From positions 1 to 64,000 of the forward strand of contig CAMFLR010000014.1 of NCBI GenBank assembly GCA_945957605.1: a DNA stretch of 64,000 nucleotides, written 5' to 3'. The notes under the pieces are model-generated. The model ran no database searches, was not told the origin of the DNA, and worked only from the letters and a program-made list of their open reading frames with translations. Positions 17,455 to 27,291 of this stretch are shown in pieces; positions within the stretch are counted from its first letter, which is position 1; each line of letters begins with the position of its first letter. Source of the DNA: an uncultured Isosphaeraceae bacterium (GTDB taxonomy: Bacteria > Planctomycetota > Planctomycetia > Isosphaerales > Isosphaeraceae). The position numbers and the translations under genes are program-made.

Positions 17455-18204
17455 TCAAGAATCGGCAGGCAGATCTTCAATGCGCATGTGCAGCTTGAGC
17501 GCCTGCAACAACCGATCAAAACTCGCTGGAGTGATCGTCTCCGGCGCCCGGACACAAATCACCTTGCCCGAGTCTTCACCCCAAAGTTGCAAATCGAATC
17601 GAACTTCGCTGCGTGATTTGGGAACGGATCGTTCCGTCTTTCGACTCGTCTGAGGTTTTTCGACCGGCGATGTCGCGGGCGCGGCGGGATTCAATCGCAA
17701 AATCCCATCATCACCGAGTGCGCCAGCAAACTTCGCCGACGCAACAAACGCCTCGGCCGCCGACTCTTTGGCTGTCGCGATGATGTTGTGATTGTGATAA
17801 AGAATGTTGCCGAGAATCTCGACGTCGGGCACACGCTTTTCCGCGAGTCGCTCGACGAGTTCGGCGTAAATCGGCGGCACGATCAGCGCCTGGCGATAGA
17901 TCTTGGCGATCTCGGCTGGGTCGATCGGATGCAGGATCGACTTCGCCAGCGCGGTGAGGTGATAGCCCTCATTCTCAAGGTGCAGCAGGCCAAACTGGCG
18001 TGCCGCACTCAGTCGCGCCGAGAATGTGTTCGTCTTGATGTTCTTGTAGCCGAGCGCCTGGGCAACGTCGCCAGCGGTTAATCCATCCAGGCCGCGGCTC
18101 TCGATGAATTTCGCCAGTTCGACGCAATCCGACAGGGGGACGCCGGGATATCGGGTGCTGCGTTCGCGTCGCGCACGGTTCGACGCGGGCTCTTCGTTCA
18201 GCAT
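17455..18204 (-). CDS. Winged-helix protein of unknown function
   Basis: 249 aa. Residues ~22-85 read as a winged helix (LSDCVELAKFIESRGLDGL, VAQALGYKNIKTNTFSARLSAARQFGLL), typical of a dimeric DNA- or RNA-binding module. The middle contains YHNHNIIATAKESAAEAFVAS, a helical region. The C-terminal ~60 residues after a Pro/Lys linker may form a second small domain (VRFDLQLWGEDSGKVICVRAP). It is not matched to a named family with confidence. It sits just ahead of the MFS gene. Confidence 0.65.
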   Translation of the reverse strand: MLNEEPASNRARRERSTRYPGVPLSDCVELAKFIESRGLDGLTAGDVAQALGYKNIKTNTFSARLSAARQFGLLHLENEGYHLTALAKSILHPIDPAEIAKIYRQALIVPPIYAELVERLAEKRVPDVEILGNILYHNHNIIATAKESAAEAFVASAKFAGALGDDGILRLNPAAPATSPVEKPQTSRKTERSVPKSRSEVRFDLQLWGEDSGKVICVRAPETITPASFDRLLQALKLHMRIEDLPADS

Positions 18205-18339
18205 CGGGAAATCAATTCCTGGGCTCGAAACCTACACCAACAACCCGGCCGCAATGGGGGCTGGCCCAACCGTTTTCCCATAAAGGGGCGGCCAGACACA
18301 AGCCACCATCGCGGCCGTTTGTCGTTCAGTCGCAGCGAA

Positions 18340-21300
18340 TTACTTCGGTTTGCTCGCGTTCGGCGCCGGCGCGTGCAGGGCCGATGTGTCCTTGAGCGTT
18401 TCAAGGTAAGCGATCAAATCCGCGAAGTCGCCTGCCGTCAAACCTTCCGCCAGGCCATTCGGCATCAGCGAAACCTCGCTCTGCTTGCGGCCGTCGAGAT
18501 CGGTCTTGAGCACCTTGATCCGCTTCGCGTCGACGTCTTCGATCTCGATCGCTTCGGGCGTTTCCGACTTCAAGATGCCCGTGAGCACCTTACCGTCGGC
18601 CGTCGCCAGCACAACAGGTTCATAACCCGACGAAATCTTCTGAGAGGGCAAAAGCACCGACGTGATGATTTCCTCACGCGGGTACTTCAACCCAACCGCC
18701 GAAAGCTCGGGACCAACCTGTCCCCCCTTGCCTGCCACCGCGTGGCACTTGATACACGCAACGCCCTTGAGGTCGTTGAACAGTTCCTTGCCATGCTCGG
18801 CCTTCCCCTTGCCGGCCATGGCGGTTTTGCGGAACTGGTCGGCATTGAATCCGCCGGCGTCGTTCCCCTTCAGGAACGCATATTCGCCGTCGGTCCCGGT
18901 GATTCCGACCGAAAAAGCCCACGGTCCGCCGGTGTTGCCGCAGCGGACGAGCACCCGGTTCACACCTTTGTTGAGATTCACCTCAACCGAATCAACCTCG
19001 GGCGTGAAGCCGCGGTTCGTATCGAAGCGATAGACCGACTTGCCGTTGAGCCAAACGGTCAGCGTGTCGTCCGAACCCACCGCCATCCGCGCCTGACGCG
19101 CCATCGGCGAGTTGATCTCGGCATAAGCGAAGACCGACTTGTTATCGATCTCATTGAGCAACTTCGTGACATCGACCTGTCCGTGCTCGTCAACTACTTT
19201 CGTTTCACGCCACTCGATCGGTTTCTTGTCGCCGATGGTCACGGGCTTGGTCACGTCGATCTTGCCATTCGTCGCAAATGGCGGTCGGCCGCGTTCCGCG
19301 AACGGACCAACGATGTGCCATTTCATGATCGGCTGCACCGCGGAAAACACCTTGCGAAGCTCGGGCAAAGCGGCCGAAGGCAGTTCCTTGCGCTTGTGCA
19401 GTTCTTCGAGAATCGGCAACGCTTTCTCACGAACCGCAATCATCGCCGAGGTTGAAGCCTTGCGCAGTTCGGGGCTCTTCTCGCCCAGACCGCGAAGGTA
19501 AACGTGAATCGCGCGAATGTCGGGCATTGCGCCGAGAGCTGTCGTCGCTTCGAACCGCACGTTTTCATCATTCGCCGAGTCGATGAGCAGCGGAATCGCC
19601 TCGCGATCGCGAAGAGATCCAAGCGCCACGACAGACGCCTTACGAACATCGACCGACGCATCCTTCAAGCGATCGCGAACAGCCGAAGACACCTTGGTAT
19701 CGCCAATCAATCCCAGCGCCTCGGCAGCACTCGCGCGAACCTTGGCGTCGCTGCTTCCCAGCGCTTTGACGATCGCCGGAACCGCGCCGCGAGCCTTCGC
19801 CCGACCCAGCGCCGCAATCACGCGCACCTGGCGATCGGCCTTCAAATTGGCCTCGCCCAGCAGCTCGACGAGTGCCTTCGTCGCATCGCTGCCGCCGATC
19901 TTCTCGACGCTCGCAAGTGCCGCTTCACGCAAGCTATCGGCCGACTTCGCATCGCGAAGCGCACCAATCAGAAGCGGCAAGGATGCCTTATCCTCAAGCG
20001 TTCCCAGGCTGACGACGATTTCCTTGCGAACGGCGTCCGACGTCTCGCGTGTGAACTGCTCGCGCAGCTTCGCGAACGTCGCTTTGTCATTCATCTCGCG
20101 AAGCGCCGAGACCGCCGCGAGCCGGATCGCCTCATTCGCATCGGCCAAACCAGCCAGCACGGTGTCGCCAACAAGCGTGGTGCCATCCCACGACACAACC
20201 TTCTCGGGCGGCTTGCCGGCGGCCGGACGCGTCCCCCACCAGTTGCCATCCCAGGGACGCGCCTTCATGTAAGCTTCCGCCAGAAATGCATAGGCCTTGC
20301 TGCGTTCCTCGACCGGCCGCGATGCATCGCTCGCGACCGACTTGAGCAATCCCACCGCATCAACGTCATACTGATCTTCGAGCGCGCCAAGAATTTCCTT
20401 GCGGATCTTGGCGTCGGTCGAAGGCGAAATACCCGCAGCCGTGGCTTTCCAATCGTTGATGCGACGCAGCGCAACGCGTCCTGCAAACGCGACGTAACGA
20501 TCGCTATCGACAACCGTGTGGATCAATGCCGGAATCGCGCGAGCATCTTTGATGCGCCCCAGCGAGATGATCGCCTGCAACCGCACGGTGGGATCGCTGT
20601 CCTTTACCGCGGCGATCAACGGCTCAACTGCCGCCGTCACACCACGCAGGCCAATCGTTCGTGCGGCCTGGGCGCGGAGGTCGGGAACCGGCGACTTAAG
20701 CATCTCGACCAGCACCGCATTCGCTTCTGGCTTGCCGCCAGCAATGCCGTCGAGTGTCCAGATCAGGTGCCGCTTGGCGACGTCGTCGGTTTTCGAGTCT
20801 TTGAGTGCGGCAACTACGGGAGCGAGTGCCTCGTTCCCCTTCTTGATCAGCGCCGTTTGCGCTCGCATCCGTTCGTTGAACGACGCGTGCGAGAGCGACT
20901 TGATCTGCGCGGGAATCGGGTCGCTATCGTTGCCGCGAGGCTTGGCGTCGCTGGGGCCAACGTATGTCACCGCATAAATCTTGCCGACCTTTTCGGTCTT
21001 GTTCGACCAGCCGCCCATGCCCCAGTCGGCCACATAGAGCGTTTTGCCGTCGTACGAGAGCGTGAGGTCGAGCGGATTGATGCTCTCCCCTTCGCCGGGC
21101 TCGAGGAACTTCATGTAGTCGACAACCTTGTAGCTCGCACCTTCGGGCGCGAACTTGATCGCCGCGACATGCCGCTTGCCCCACTCGGCCCAGAAGGCTC
21201 GGCCGCGATATTCCGCCGGCCAAACGTCTTCCTTGTACAAAATCCCGCCGCATGGCGAACCGCCGCCATATTCGGCCAGACGCGGCAGGTGCTTGTCGTT

Positions 21301-22068
21301 GCGGTCGTGGTAGTCGAACGGATAGCCGAAATAGCCGCCGTCCATGTGGTGCGTCACCCGCGTCCACCAGCCGAGGCCATCGTCGGTATTATCGTACGTG
21401 AACATATTATCGCGCTCATCAAGATTCACTTCAAGATGATTACGTGTACCAGACGTATAAACCTCAATCCCCGTGCCATCGGGACGGCAGCGCATCGTGC
21501 CGCCGCCCTTGAGCTGGGCGTACCGGCCGTCGTTACCGTGGACGCCGTGAACGCCCTTGTCGCCGACTGAGATATAGAGCCAGCCGTCCATGCCGAACTG
21601 AATGCCCGAGACGATGTGGTCGTTAAAACCATGCGGGCCTTTGCCGAGATCCTTGAAGATATCCTTGCGCGAATCGGCCTTGCCGTCGCCGTTGGTGTCG
21701 CGGAGCACGGTCAGGCGCGGCATGTTCATCACATAGAGCGCACCGTCGTGCCAGGCCATACCGAAGATCGGCCGAAAACCTTCGGCGAAAACGACCGGCT
21801 CTTTCCCTTCGCGGAACAGGAGGATCCGTCCGTCGTCGGTGTCATATGGGCCGATCTGGTCCATCGGATCTTCCGCGACAAACAGCGAGCCGTCGGGCGC
21901 GGTGGCAACTTGGCTCGGATAAGTCACAGCCGGAACGGCGGCGACGAGTCGAACCTTGAAGCCATTTGGCACTTTCGGAAGTGCGAAAAGCGTGGCCGGA
22001 AACGCGGCGAGACCGAATGTCGCGGCGAGAGCCCAGACCAAGGCCCTCCGTGCGGGAGCGATCCTCAT
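18340..22068 (-). CDS. PVC-type dehydrogenase/HEAT-repeat/cytochrome c protein
   Basis: 1242 aa with an N-terminal signal peptide (LVWALAATFGLAAFPATLFA). Order: a six-bladed sugar-dehydrogenase-like propeller (~35-370; LYISVGDKGVHGVHGNDG, SGTRNHLEVNLDERDNMFTYD); about 500 residues of HEAT-like helical repeats (many DxxVRxxA-type units); a small beta segment with FAYAEINSPMARQARMAVG (a PA14-like ligand fold is possible); and a C-terminal cytochrome c with one CIKCH heme site. This multi-domain layout is characteristic of Planctomycetes/Verrucomicrobia and is thought to oxidise sugars or alcohols in the periplasm; the substrate is not known. A paralogue lies at 23355. Confidence 0.92.
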   Translation of the reverse strand: MRIAPARRALVWALAATFGLAAFPATLFALPKVPNGFKVRLVAAVPAVTYPSQVATAPDGSLFVAEDPMDQIGPYDTDDGRILLFREGKEPVVFAEGFRPIFGMAWHDGALYVMNMPRLTVLRDTNGDGKADSRKDIFKDLGKGPHGFNDHIVSGIQFGMDGWLYISVGDKGVHGVHGNDGRYAQLKGGGTMRCRPDGTGIEVYTSGTRNHLEVNLDERDNMFTYDNTDDGLGWWTRVTHHMDGGYFGYPFDYHDRNDKHLPRLAEYGGGSPCGGILYKEDVWPAEYRGRAFWAEWGKRHVAAIKFAPEGASYKVVDYMKFLEPGEGESINPLDLTLSYDGKTLYVADWGMGGWSNKTEKVGKIYAVTYVGPSDAKPRGNDSDPIPAQIKSLSHASFNERMRAQTALIKKGNEALAPVVAALKDSKTDDVAKRHLIWTLDGIAGGKPEANAVLVEMLKSPVPDLRAQAARTIGLRGVTAAVEPLIAAVKDSDPTVRLQAIISLGRIKDARAIPALIHTVVDSDRYVAFAGRVALRRINDWKATAAGISPSTDAKIRKEILGALEDQYDVDAVGLLKSVASDASRPVEERSKAYAFLAEAYMKARPWDGNWWGTRPAAGKPPEKVVSWDGTTLVGDTVLAGLADANEAIRLAAVSALREMNDKATFAKLREQFTRETSDAVRKEIVVSLGTLEDKASLPLLIGALRDAKSADSLREAALASVEKIGGSDATKALVELLGEANLKADRQVRVIAALGRAKARGAVPAIVKALGSSDAKVRASAAEALGLIGDTKVSSAVRDRLKDASVDVRKASVVALGSLRDREAIPLLIDSANDENVRFEATTALGAMPDIRAIHVYLRGLGEKSPELRKASTSAMIAVREKALPILEELHKRKELPSAALPELRKVFSAVQPIMKWHIVGPFAERGRPPFATNGKIDVTKPVTIGDKKPIEWRETKVVDEHGQVDVTKLLNEIDNKSVFAYAEINSPMARQARMAVGSDDTLTVWLNGKSVYRFDTNRGFTPEVDSVEVNLNKGVNRVLVRCGNTGGPWAFSVGITGTDGEYAFLKGNDAGGFNADQFRKTAMAGKGKAEHGKELFNDLKGVACIKCHAVAGKGGQVGPELSAVGLKYPREEIITSVLLPSQKISSGYEPVVLATADGKVLTGILKSETPEAIEIEDVDAKRIKVLKTDLDGRKQSEVSLMPNGLAEGLTAGDFADLIAYLETLKDTSALHAPAPNASKPK

Positions 22069-22222
22069 GGAAGTCGGTTCCGTTCAAGAGAAGTTCAGCC
22101 GGTATGCTCAACGAGGCATAAGGAGGGAAGCACGCGTGCGACTCCATAGGAATCGGCATGCATGCTCTGTGCGCGAGCCTTCAGAATCGTAGCCGAAAGC
22201 GGTGTCGGCTTTCAACTGACGC

Positions 22223-23056
22223 TTATCTTCGCGTCTTGGCGCGAACCCAGGCAGCGGGAGCAATCGCCGCGACGAGCCACGTCGCGCCGAGGTAAAACAA
22301 GACTTGCGACCGCGCGAGCATCCCCAGAATCGCGAGCCCAATGCCGACGATTCCCATGATTCGCCAGGGGCGCAAACGAACACTCTGCCGGAAGATCATC
22401 CAGAGAATCCGCCGGCCGTCACGAAACGCGCGGAGCTTGCTAACAGTCCCCTCAATTCGGGGATGATACGGCACCGGTACTTCAACAACCTTCATCCCCC
22501 GCGCCACCGCTTCGCTCGCCAATTCGGTCTCGATCTCAAAGCCGCCAGACCGCAACTTTACTTCGTTCAAGAAATGTGGAGAGAAGACGCGATAGCCTGA
22601 AAGCAAATCGCTATTTCCCGGCCCGATCAGCACGTAAAACGCAGCAGGAATGAGCAGATTCCCCACGCCGCGAACAAACGACATCGCCCCCTGAGCGGCG
22701 ACGGGCCGACGCGCACCGACAGCCATATCCGCCTTGCCTTCGAGCACTGGCGTTAACAGGCCAGAAATGCGATCGGCGGGATAAGTGCCGTCGCCATCGG
22801 TCAAAATCACGGCCGGCCGATCGCCGAGCGTGGCGAAAATCGCCTGAACCGCGTGACCTTTCCCCTGCGCCGTCACAGATACAACGCGCACGCCAAGTGC
22901 CTGCGCCCGCATCGCGGTGTCATCAGTCGAGTTGTTATCAAAAACGACAATTTCGCCGTCGGGCAACGCTTGACGCCAGGCCTGAATCACAGCGTCGATC
23001 GCCGCGGCTTCGTTGTAGCAGGGAATGGCGACAGCCACGGGCAGAGGGGAATTCAT
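22223..23056 (-). CDS. Family 2 glycosyltransferase (DPM1-like) with C-terminal membrane helices
   Basis: 277 aa. GT-A fold: VAVAIPCYNEAAAID, VVFDNNSTDDT, and the metal-binding DxD as LTDGDGTYPAD. The acceptor region is VEVPVPYHPRIEGTVSKLRAFRDG. Two membrane helices end the protein (MGIVGIGLAILGML, VLFYLGATWLVAAIAP). It resembles polyprenyl-phosphate sugar synthases that make undecaprenyl-linked donors for GT39/GT-C enzymes such as the one at 47051, although the two are not adjacent. Confidence 0.9.
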   Translation of the reverse strand: MNSPLPVAVAIPCYNEAAAIDAVIQAWRQALPDGEIVVFDNNSTDDTAMRAQALGVRVVSVTAQGKGHAVQAIFATLGDRPAVILTDGDGTYPADRISGLLTPVLEGKADMAVGARRPVAAQGAMSFVRGVGNLLIPAAFYVLIGPGNSDLLSGYRVFSPHFLNEVKLRSGGFEIETELASEAVARGMKVVEVPVPYHPRIEGTVSKLRAFRDGRRILWMIFRQSVRLRPWRIMGIVGIGLAILGMLARSQVLFYLGATWLVAAIAPAAWVRAKTRR

Positions 23057-23196
23057 GAGACATTCAAGCCCGAGGAAAGCGTTCGCTCCGGCCCAATCCC
23101 TTATGACTGGACCGGAGCGATACGATGTCGCGAAACGTCAGTTCAACACAACCACATAAGAAGTTACGCAACTGACAGTGGAGACGAAAAGGTATG

Positions 23197-23312
23197 GGGT
23201 GGCCGGGACAACTTCGTTGTCCCGGTCGCGAAGCGACAAAAGGAGATGGCAAAACGTTCCACTTCCCCTCTTATGGCTGCTCCACCTGGACAACAAGTTG
23301 TCCAGGCCACCC
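23197..23312. repeat. Palindromic interspersed repeat, family B (GGGTGGCC)
   Basis: The left unit starts GGGTGGCC and contains GGGACAACttcGTTGTCCC. The right unit contains CTGGACAACAAGTTGTCCAG and ends GGCCACCC. The whole pair is an imperfect inverted repeat of ~116 bp between two minus-strand genes. It differs in sequence from families A and C but shares the paired-palindrome layout. The remaining 23057-23354 has no gene. Confidence 0.75.
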
Positions 23313-23354
23313 GATGCAATCCACTCCATGACACCAACCGCGTGCTCCTTCAAA

Positions 23355-26300
23355 TCAACGGAAATCAATCGCCTTGGGAGCGACGATTGTCGTCACCAAA
23401 CCACCCTCAGCGCCGCCGTGAACCATCAGCACGAGGTGGTTTTCTCCCTTATTCAGGGTGATTTCCCCCGAGTTCGGCCCACCGTTCTCGCTCTTGAGTT
23501 CGACCGGCTTGCCGTTGAGGGTCGCGACCACCTTTGCCTTGGTATCAACCACCAGCTTCGCCTTCGTCGTCTCGCCCGCGACCGGGTTGACGACGAGATA
23601 GCCGACGCGATCCTTGTCGTCACCGGCGATCGTCTTGAGCGAAACCTGCCCCTCGGCATCGGCATTGATGGGATGATAATTGAAGGCTGCGGCCGCGTCG
23701 CTGGGAACGACCTTCGGCGCGACGAGATACTTGCCCACAATGCTCACTGGCTGGCGAAGTGTCGTCAGGAATGTGAGCAGGTCGATGAGATCCTGGTCGC
23801 TCATCGTCTGCGCCAGCCCCTCCGGCATCAACGAGACTTCGCTCTGCTTACGATCCTCAATCGCATTCGTAGGCACGTTAACGCGCTGGCCCTCCGCCGT
23901 CTTGATCACGAGCCGATCGGGCGCCTCTTCAACGAGCAGCCCCGTCACGACGCGCCCATCATTCAGCGCGATCACCTGCGAGCGGAAGTTGTAACCAATC
24001 GCAGCACTCGGATTGAGGATCGACTGAATCAGTTCGGCCTTGCCGTCCTTCGCGCCAATCGTTGACAGGTCGGGGCCAATCCAGTTCCCCTGCCCCTGTA
24101 CCCGGTGGCAAGAAGCACACGCGTTGGCACCGCTGCGGAAGAAAACCTGACGGCCCTTCTCTGCATTCCCCTCCGCCCGCACGAGCATGAAAATCGGCGG
24201 CACCGAGCGTCCGTTCGCCATCTTGGGCAGCGGCAAAACCTGTGCGGCTTCCTCACGCACGCGACGATCGGTATCGCGATGCACGAGCGTCGTCGCCTCA
24301 GTCTTCAGGTCTTCCGGCAGCTTGCCTTCGCGTGCGAGAGCGATCACCTTGAGACCGCCATTGTTCAAGCGGCCATAAGTCCGAAGTGCCTCGCGACGCA
24401 GGCCGACCGGGTAATCCTTCGCGGTGATGATCGACGTCAGCGTTGCAGCTGCGTCGCGAACCGATGGCAACGTGCGAAGCGCCGCGTCGGCGAGCGGGTT
24501 CGACGTCCCCTTCCCCTTGGCGGAGAGAATCAGACCGTCGAGGAATTCAGCCGTCTTGGGCGGCTTGATCTGACCGACGGCCTCCACCGCCGCGACCCGG
24601 CTATCGTTGTCGACCTTACTGTCGTTCACGAACGCCATCAGCGTGGAACCATAGCGACTATCGCGCGTCGCAGCCGCGGCAGTGATACCAGCGACTCGCT
24701 GCGCCGGATCTTTGAGCGCGGCTTCGATCACGTCGACCACTTCCTTGCTGCTTCGCGCGTCTTTCCAGTCGCCGCCGATCTTGCGCGAGAGCGTCGCCAG
24801 GAGTTGTCCCTTACGCGTGGGATCGGTCGCCTGGGAAATGAGCTCGGCCAGAACGATCGCCGCACTCTTATCAGTGAATTGCTTCAAAACATCGTCGGCG
24901 GCTTGCTTGAGCTCAGCCGCTTCGAGGCTGGGCAAGATCCGACCAATGAGTCTGAGTGCCTCGGCACGATGTAGTCGCCAGGCGAGCCCGAGCGTCTTGC
25001 CGAGAGCATTCGACGACAGGTCGGGCGTTCCCGTCTTGATGTAAGCCTCATTGCGATCGGCCGGGAAGTACGGCGGAACGGCGATCGAGCCGTCCTTGCC
25101 GGTTTCTGACAGGTTCAAATCACCGTACAAATTGCCGTCGAAGAGGCGGATCATCATTTCGGGTTCGCGACCATCGAGCGCCAGTCCCAGCGCTTCGAGA
25201 TACCAGCGATCCTGGCCGTCCCAAAGGCTCGCGAGCGTTATGAGTGCGTCGCCAGCGACCTTTGTTGGAACATCCTGAAGCGCGAGGATCAATTCGCGGC
25301 GCACGCCTGGATCGGGATCGTTTGCGAGCGGAGCGAGGTGAACGAAATTCGCTTCACCACGAAGTGGCTTGTTGACCTCGTCCTTCGAGAGCGTGACGTT
25401 ACCATTGCGGCTGACGTCTCGGCCAAGGATGCGAACGGCGAGTTCACGTACTGCGGGATCGCTCGACTTGAGCATTGGGTAGATAGCGTTATCGCCTTGA
25501 ATGGCGTGCAGGACAAAACAAGCCCTTGCGGCCGCCCATTTTGTCTGGGGTGAGGCGACATGAGTCCCCCCCGCACCAGTGCTGACGCGGCCGCCGAGCA
25601 TATACTGACTGAGTAAATTCCCAAGAACGTTCTCGGTCAACGCCTTATCCGCTGCGAGTGCGATCAGCACCTCTCGCGCGGCAAAGCGGGTCGCGACGTT
25701 CGCCGAGCCGAGGGCATTCGCCAAATCATGAATCTTCTGTTCATCAGCCTTTGAATCAGCCAGCGGCGACTTAACCGACGCGGGCTTGTTGCCAGTCGGC
25801 GCGACACGATAAATCCGCCCCGTCGTCTGGTCGCGGAACGCATGCCCGCCAACGCCACCGTCATACCAATCGGCAACAAACACCGCGCCGTCTGGAGCAA
25901 CCGTCACATCAACCGGCCGGAACCACTGGTCGTCGCTCGCGAGCAGAACCTTGTGCTCGGTGCGAAACTCAGCCTTGTGACGTTCGACCGGGAAGTAATT
26001 GATCACCCGAGGACCGGCTTCGGCTTCGAGAAGCGCTCCCTGGAATTCCTTGGGTAGCAAATTCCCTTCATAAACCGCAAGGCCGCACGGGCTGCCGTTA
26101 CCAGTGCCGACAAGCTTGGGAATCGGCCCCGGCGTGTCTTCGCCCCAGTGCCGAGCCGAGCCAGGTGTGCGGTAGCCGTAGTGGCCGCCTTCCATCACCC
26201 AGATCACCCGGCTGCCACGGTTGCCGTCGTCGTCGTTGTCGGACGTGAAAATGTTGCCGAAGGCGTTGAGCGCGGTTTCGTAGTTGTTCCGCTGGCGGTC

Positions 26301-27053
26301 GGCGAGAATCTCGAACTGCGTGCCGTCGCGATTCACTCGCAAGGTGTTCGCAAGCTGATCCGACGAAACGTGCCGGCCCGACTTGTCGACGACGTCAAAA
26401 TTCTGCACCCGCTCCGACTTGTCCTGCTGAACCGAGCAGCAACCGTCGCCGTGGGTGAAGTACAGCTTGCCGTCGATGCCAAGCACCATGCCGTGGACGC
26501 CGTGGTCGGAGTCGATGCCGCCGAAGCCGGTGAGCAGCGGATAACGCTTGTCGGCCTTGTCGTCGCCGTCGGTGTCTTCGAGCACGAGGATGTCGGGGCT
26601 GTTGCCAACGTAAACCTTCGAGCCTAAATACTTTCCGTCCTTACTCCACTTCTCTTCGAGGGCCAGTCCCATCGGTACGGGAAAGACCTTGTCGGCAAAG
26701 ACGGTCATCTTATCGGCCTTGCCGTCGCCGTCGGTGTCTTCGAGAATCTTGATCTTGTCCGCTTCCTCATTCCGCTTGAACTGCCGGTTTCCACCACGCG
26801 AGAGGCGATAGTTCAGCCCTTCGGTGATCCAAACCCGGCCGCGCGAGTCGATATCCATCGTCGTCGGGTTGACGACCATCGGCTCCGACGCCCAGAGCTT
26901 GGCTTCGAGCCCTTCGGCCGGTTTGAGCATCTTGGCCGACTGTTCGGCAGTGACCTGCGCAACCGCGCTGCCCACCCAGGAAAGCGAAAGAATGCCGATG
27001 CCCACAATCGCCCGCACGGCGACCTGGGTACGCGGCTGCGACAAGATCAACAT
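23355..27053 (-). CDS. PVC-type dehydrogenase/HEAT-repeat/cytochrome c protein (paralogue of 18340)
   Basis: 1232 aa from the ATG at 27053 (AGAGGAG 6 nt upstream). The signal peptide is VGIGILSLSWVGSAVAQ. It has the same order of domains as the 18340 gene: a propeller with calcium-like loops (LEDTDGDGKADKM, DSDHGVHGMVLGIDGKLYF), HEAT-like repeats, cytochrome c with one CASCH site, then ~130 extra C-terminal residues forming a small beta domain (VKVVATLNGKPVEL-like strands, LVLMVHGGAEGG). The two paralogues share the post-heme phrase DRKQSEVSLMPEGLAQ / GRKQSEVSLMPNGLAE. Predicted periplasmic; substrate unknown. Confidence 0.92.
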   Translation of the reverse strand: MLILSQPRTQVAVRAIVGIGILSLSWVGSAVAQVTAEQSAKMLKPAEGLEAKLWASEPMVVNPTTMDIDSRGRVWITEGLNYRLSRGGNRQFKRNEEADKIKILEDTDGDGKADKMTVFADKVFPVPMGLALEEKWSKDGKYLGSKVYVGNSPDILVLEDTDGDDKADKRYPLLTGFGGIDSDHGVHGMVLGIDGKLYFTHGDGCCSVQQDKSERVQNFDVVDKSGRHVSSDQLANTLRVNRDGTQFEILADRQRNNYETALNAFGNIFTSDNDDDGNRGSRVIWVMEGGHYGYRTPGSARHWGEDTPGPIPKLVGTGNGSPCGLAVYEGNLLPKEFQGALLEAEAGPRVINYFPVERHKAEFRTEHKVLLASDDQWFRPVDVTVAPDGAVFVADWYDGGVGGHAFRDQTTGRIYRVAPTGNKPASVKSPLADSKADEQKIHDLANALGSANVATRFAAREVLIALAADKALTENVLGNLLSQYMLGGRVSTGAGGTHVASPQTKWAAARACFVLHAIQGDNAIYPMLKSSDPAVRELAVRILGRDVSRNGNVTLSKDEVNKPLRGEANFVHLAPLANDPDPGVRRELILALQDVPTKVAGDALITLASLWDGQDRWYLEALGLALDGREPEMMIRLFDGNLYGDLNLSETGKDGSIAVPPYFPADRNEAYIKTGTPDLSSNALGKTLGLAWRLHRAEALRLIGRILPSLEAAELKQAADDVLKQFTDKSAAIVLAELISQATDPTRKGQLLATLSRKIGGDWKDARSSKEVVDVIEAALKDPAQRVAGITAAAATRDSRYGSTLMAFVNDSKVDNDSRVAAVEAVGQIKPPKTAEFLDGLILSAKGKGTSNPLADAALRTLPSVRDAAATLTSIITAKDYPVGLRREALRTYGRLNNGGLKVIALAREGKLPEDLKTEATTLVHRDTDRRVREEAAQVLPLPKMANGRSVPPIFMLVRAEGNAEKGRQVFFRSGANACASCHRVQGQGNWIGPDLSTIGAKDGKAELIQSILNPSAAIGYNFRSQVIALNDGRVVTGLLVEEAPDRLVIKTAEGQRVNVPTNAIEDRKQSEVSLMPEGLAQTMSDQDLIDLLTFLTTLRQPVSIVGKYLVAPKVVPSDAAAAFNYHPINADAEGQVSLKTIAGDDKDRVGYLVVNPVAGETTKAKLVVDTKAKVVATLNGKPVELKSENGGPNSGEITLNKGENHLVLMVHGGAEGGLVTTIVAPKAIDFR

Positions 27054-27291
27054 CAGGAACTCCTCTGGCTGGGACGATCGGCGGTCTCGAGGCGGCGTCG
27101 TTTTTGCATGTCGAATGAGAAAAAGGGGCTTCCCTTCCCTCGGGCCAACATTGTGTCGCGCCAAAGTGCCGCCGTCCAGACGCCTGACCGAACGACCTGG
27201 GCGTTGCGAACGTATTGACAGCACAGGAAAATGACGGCAAATACTCCGAAAACGGATCTATAAGTCCGTTATCGCGCTGAGGCTCATTGCC

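Noticed and set aside
19504-21570. 688-codon plus-strand frame
   Set aside because: Arg/His-rich mirror reading of the PVC dehydrogenase gene; no signal or domain.
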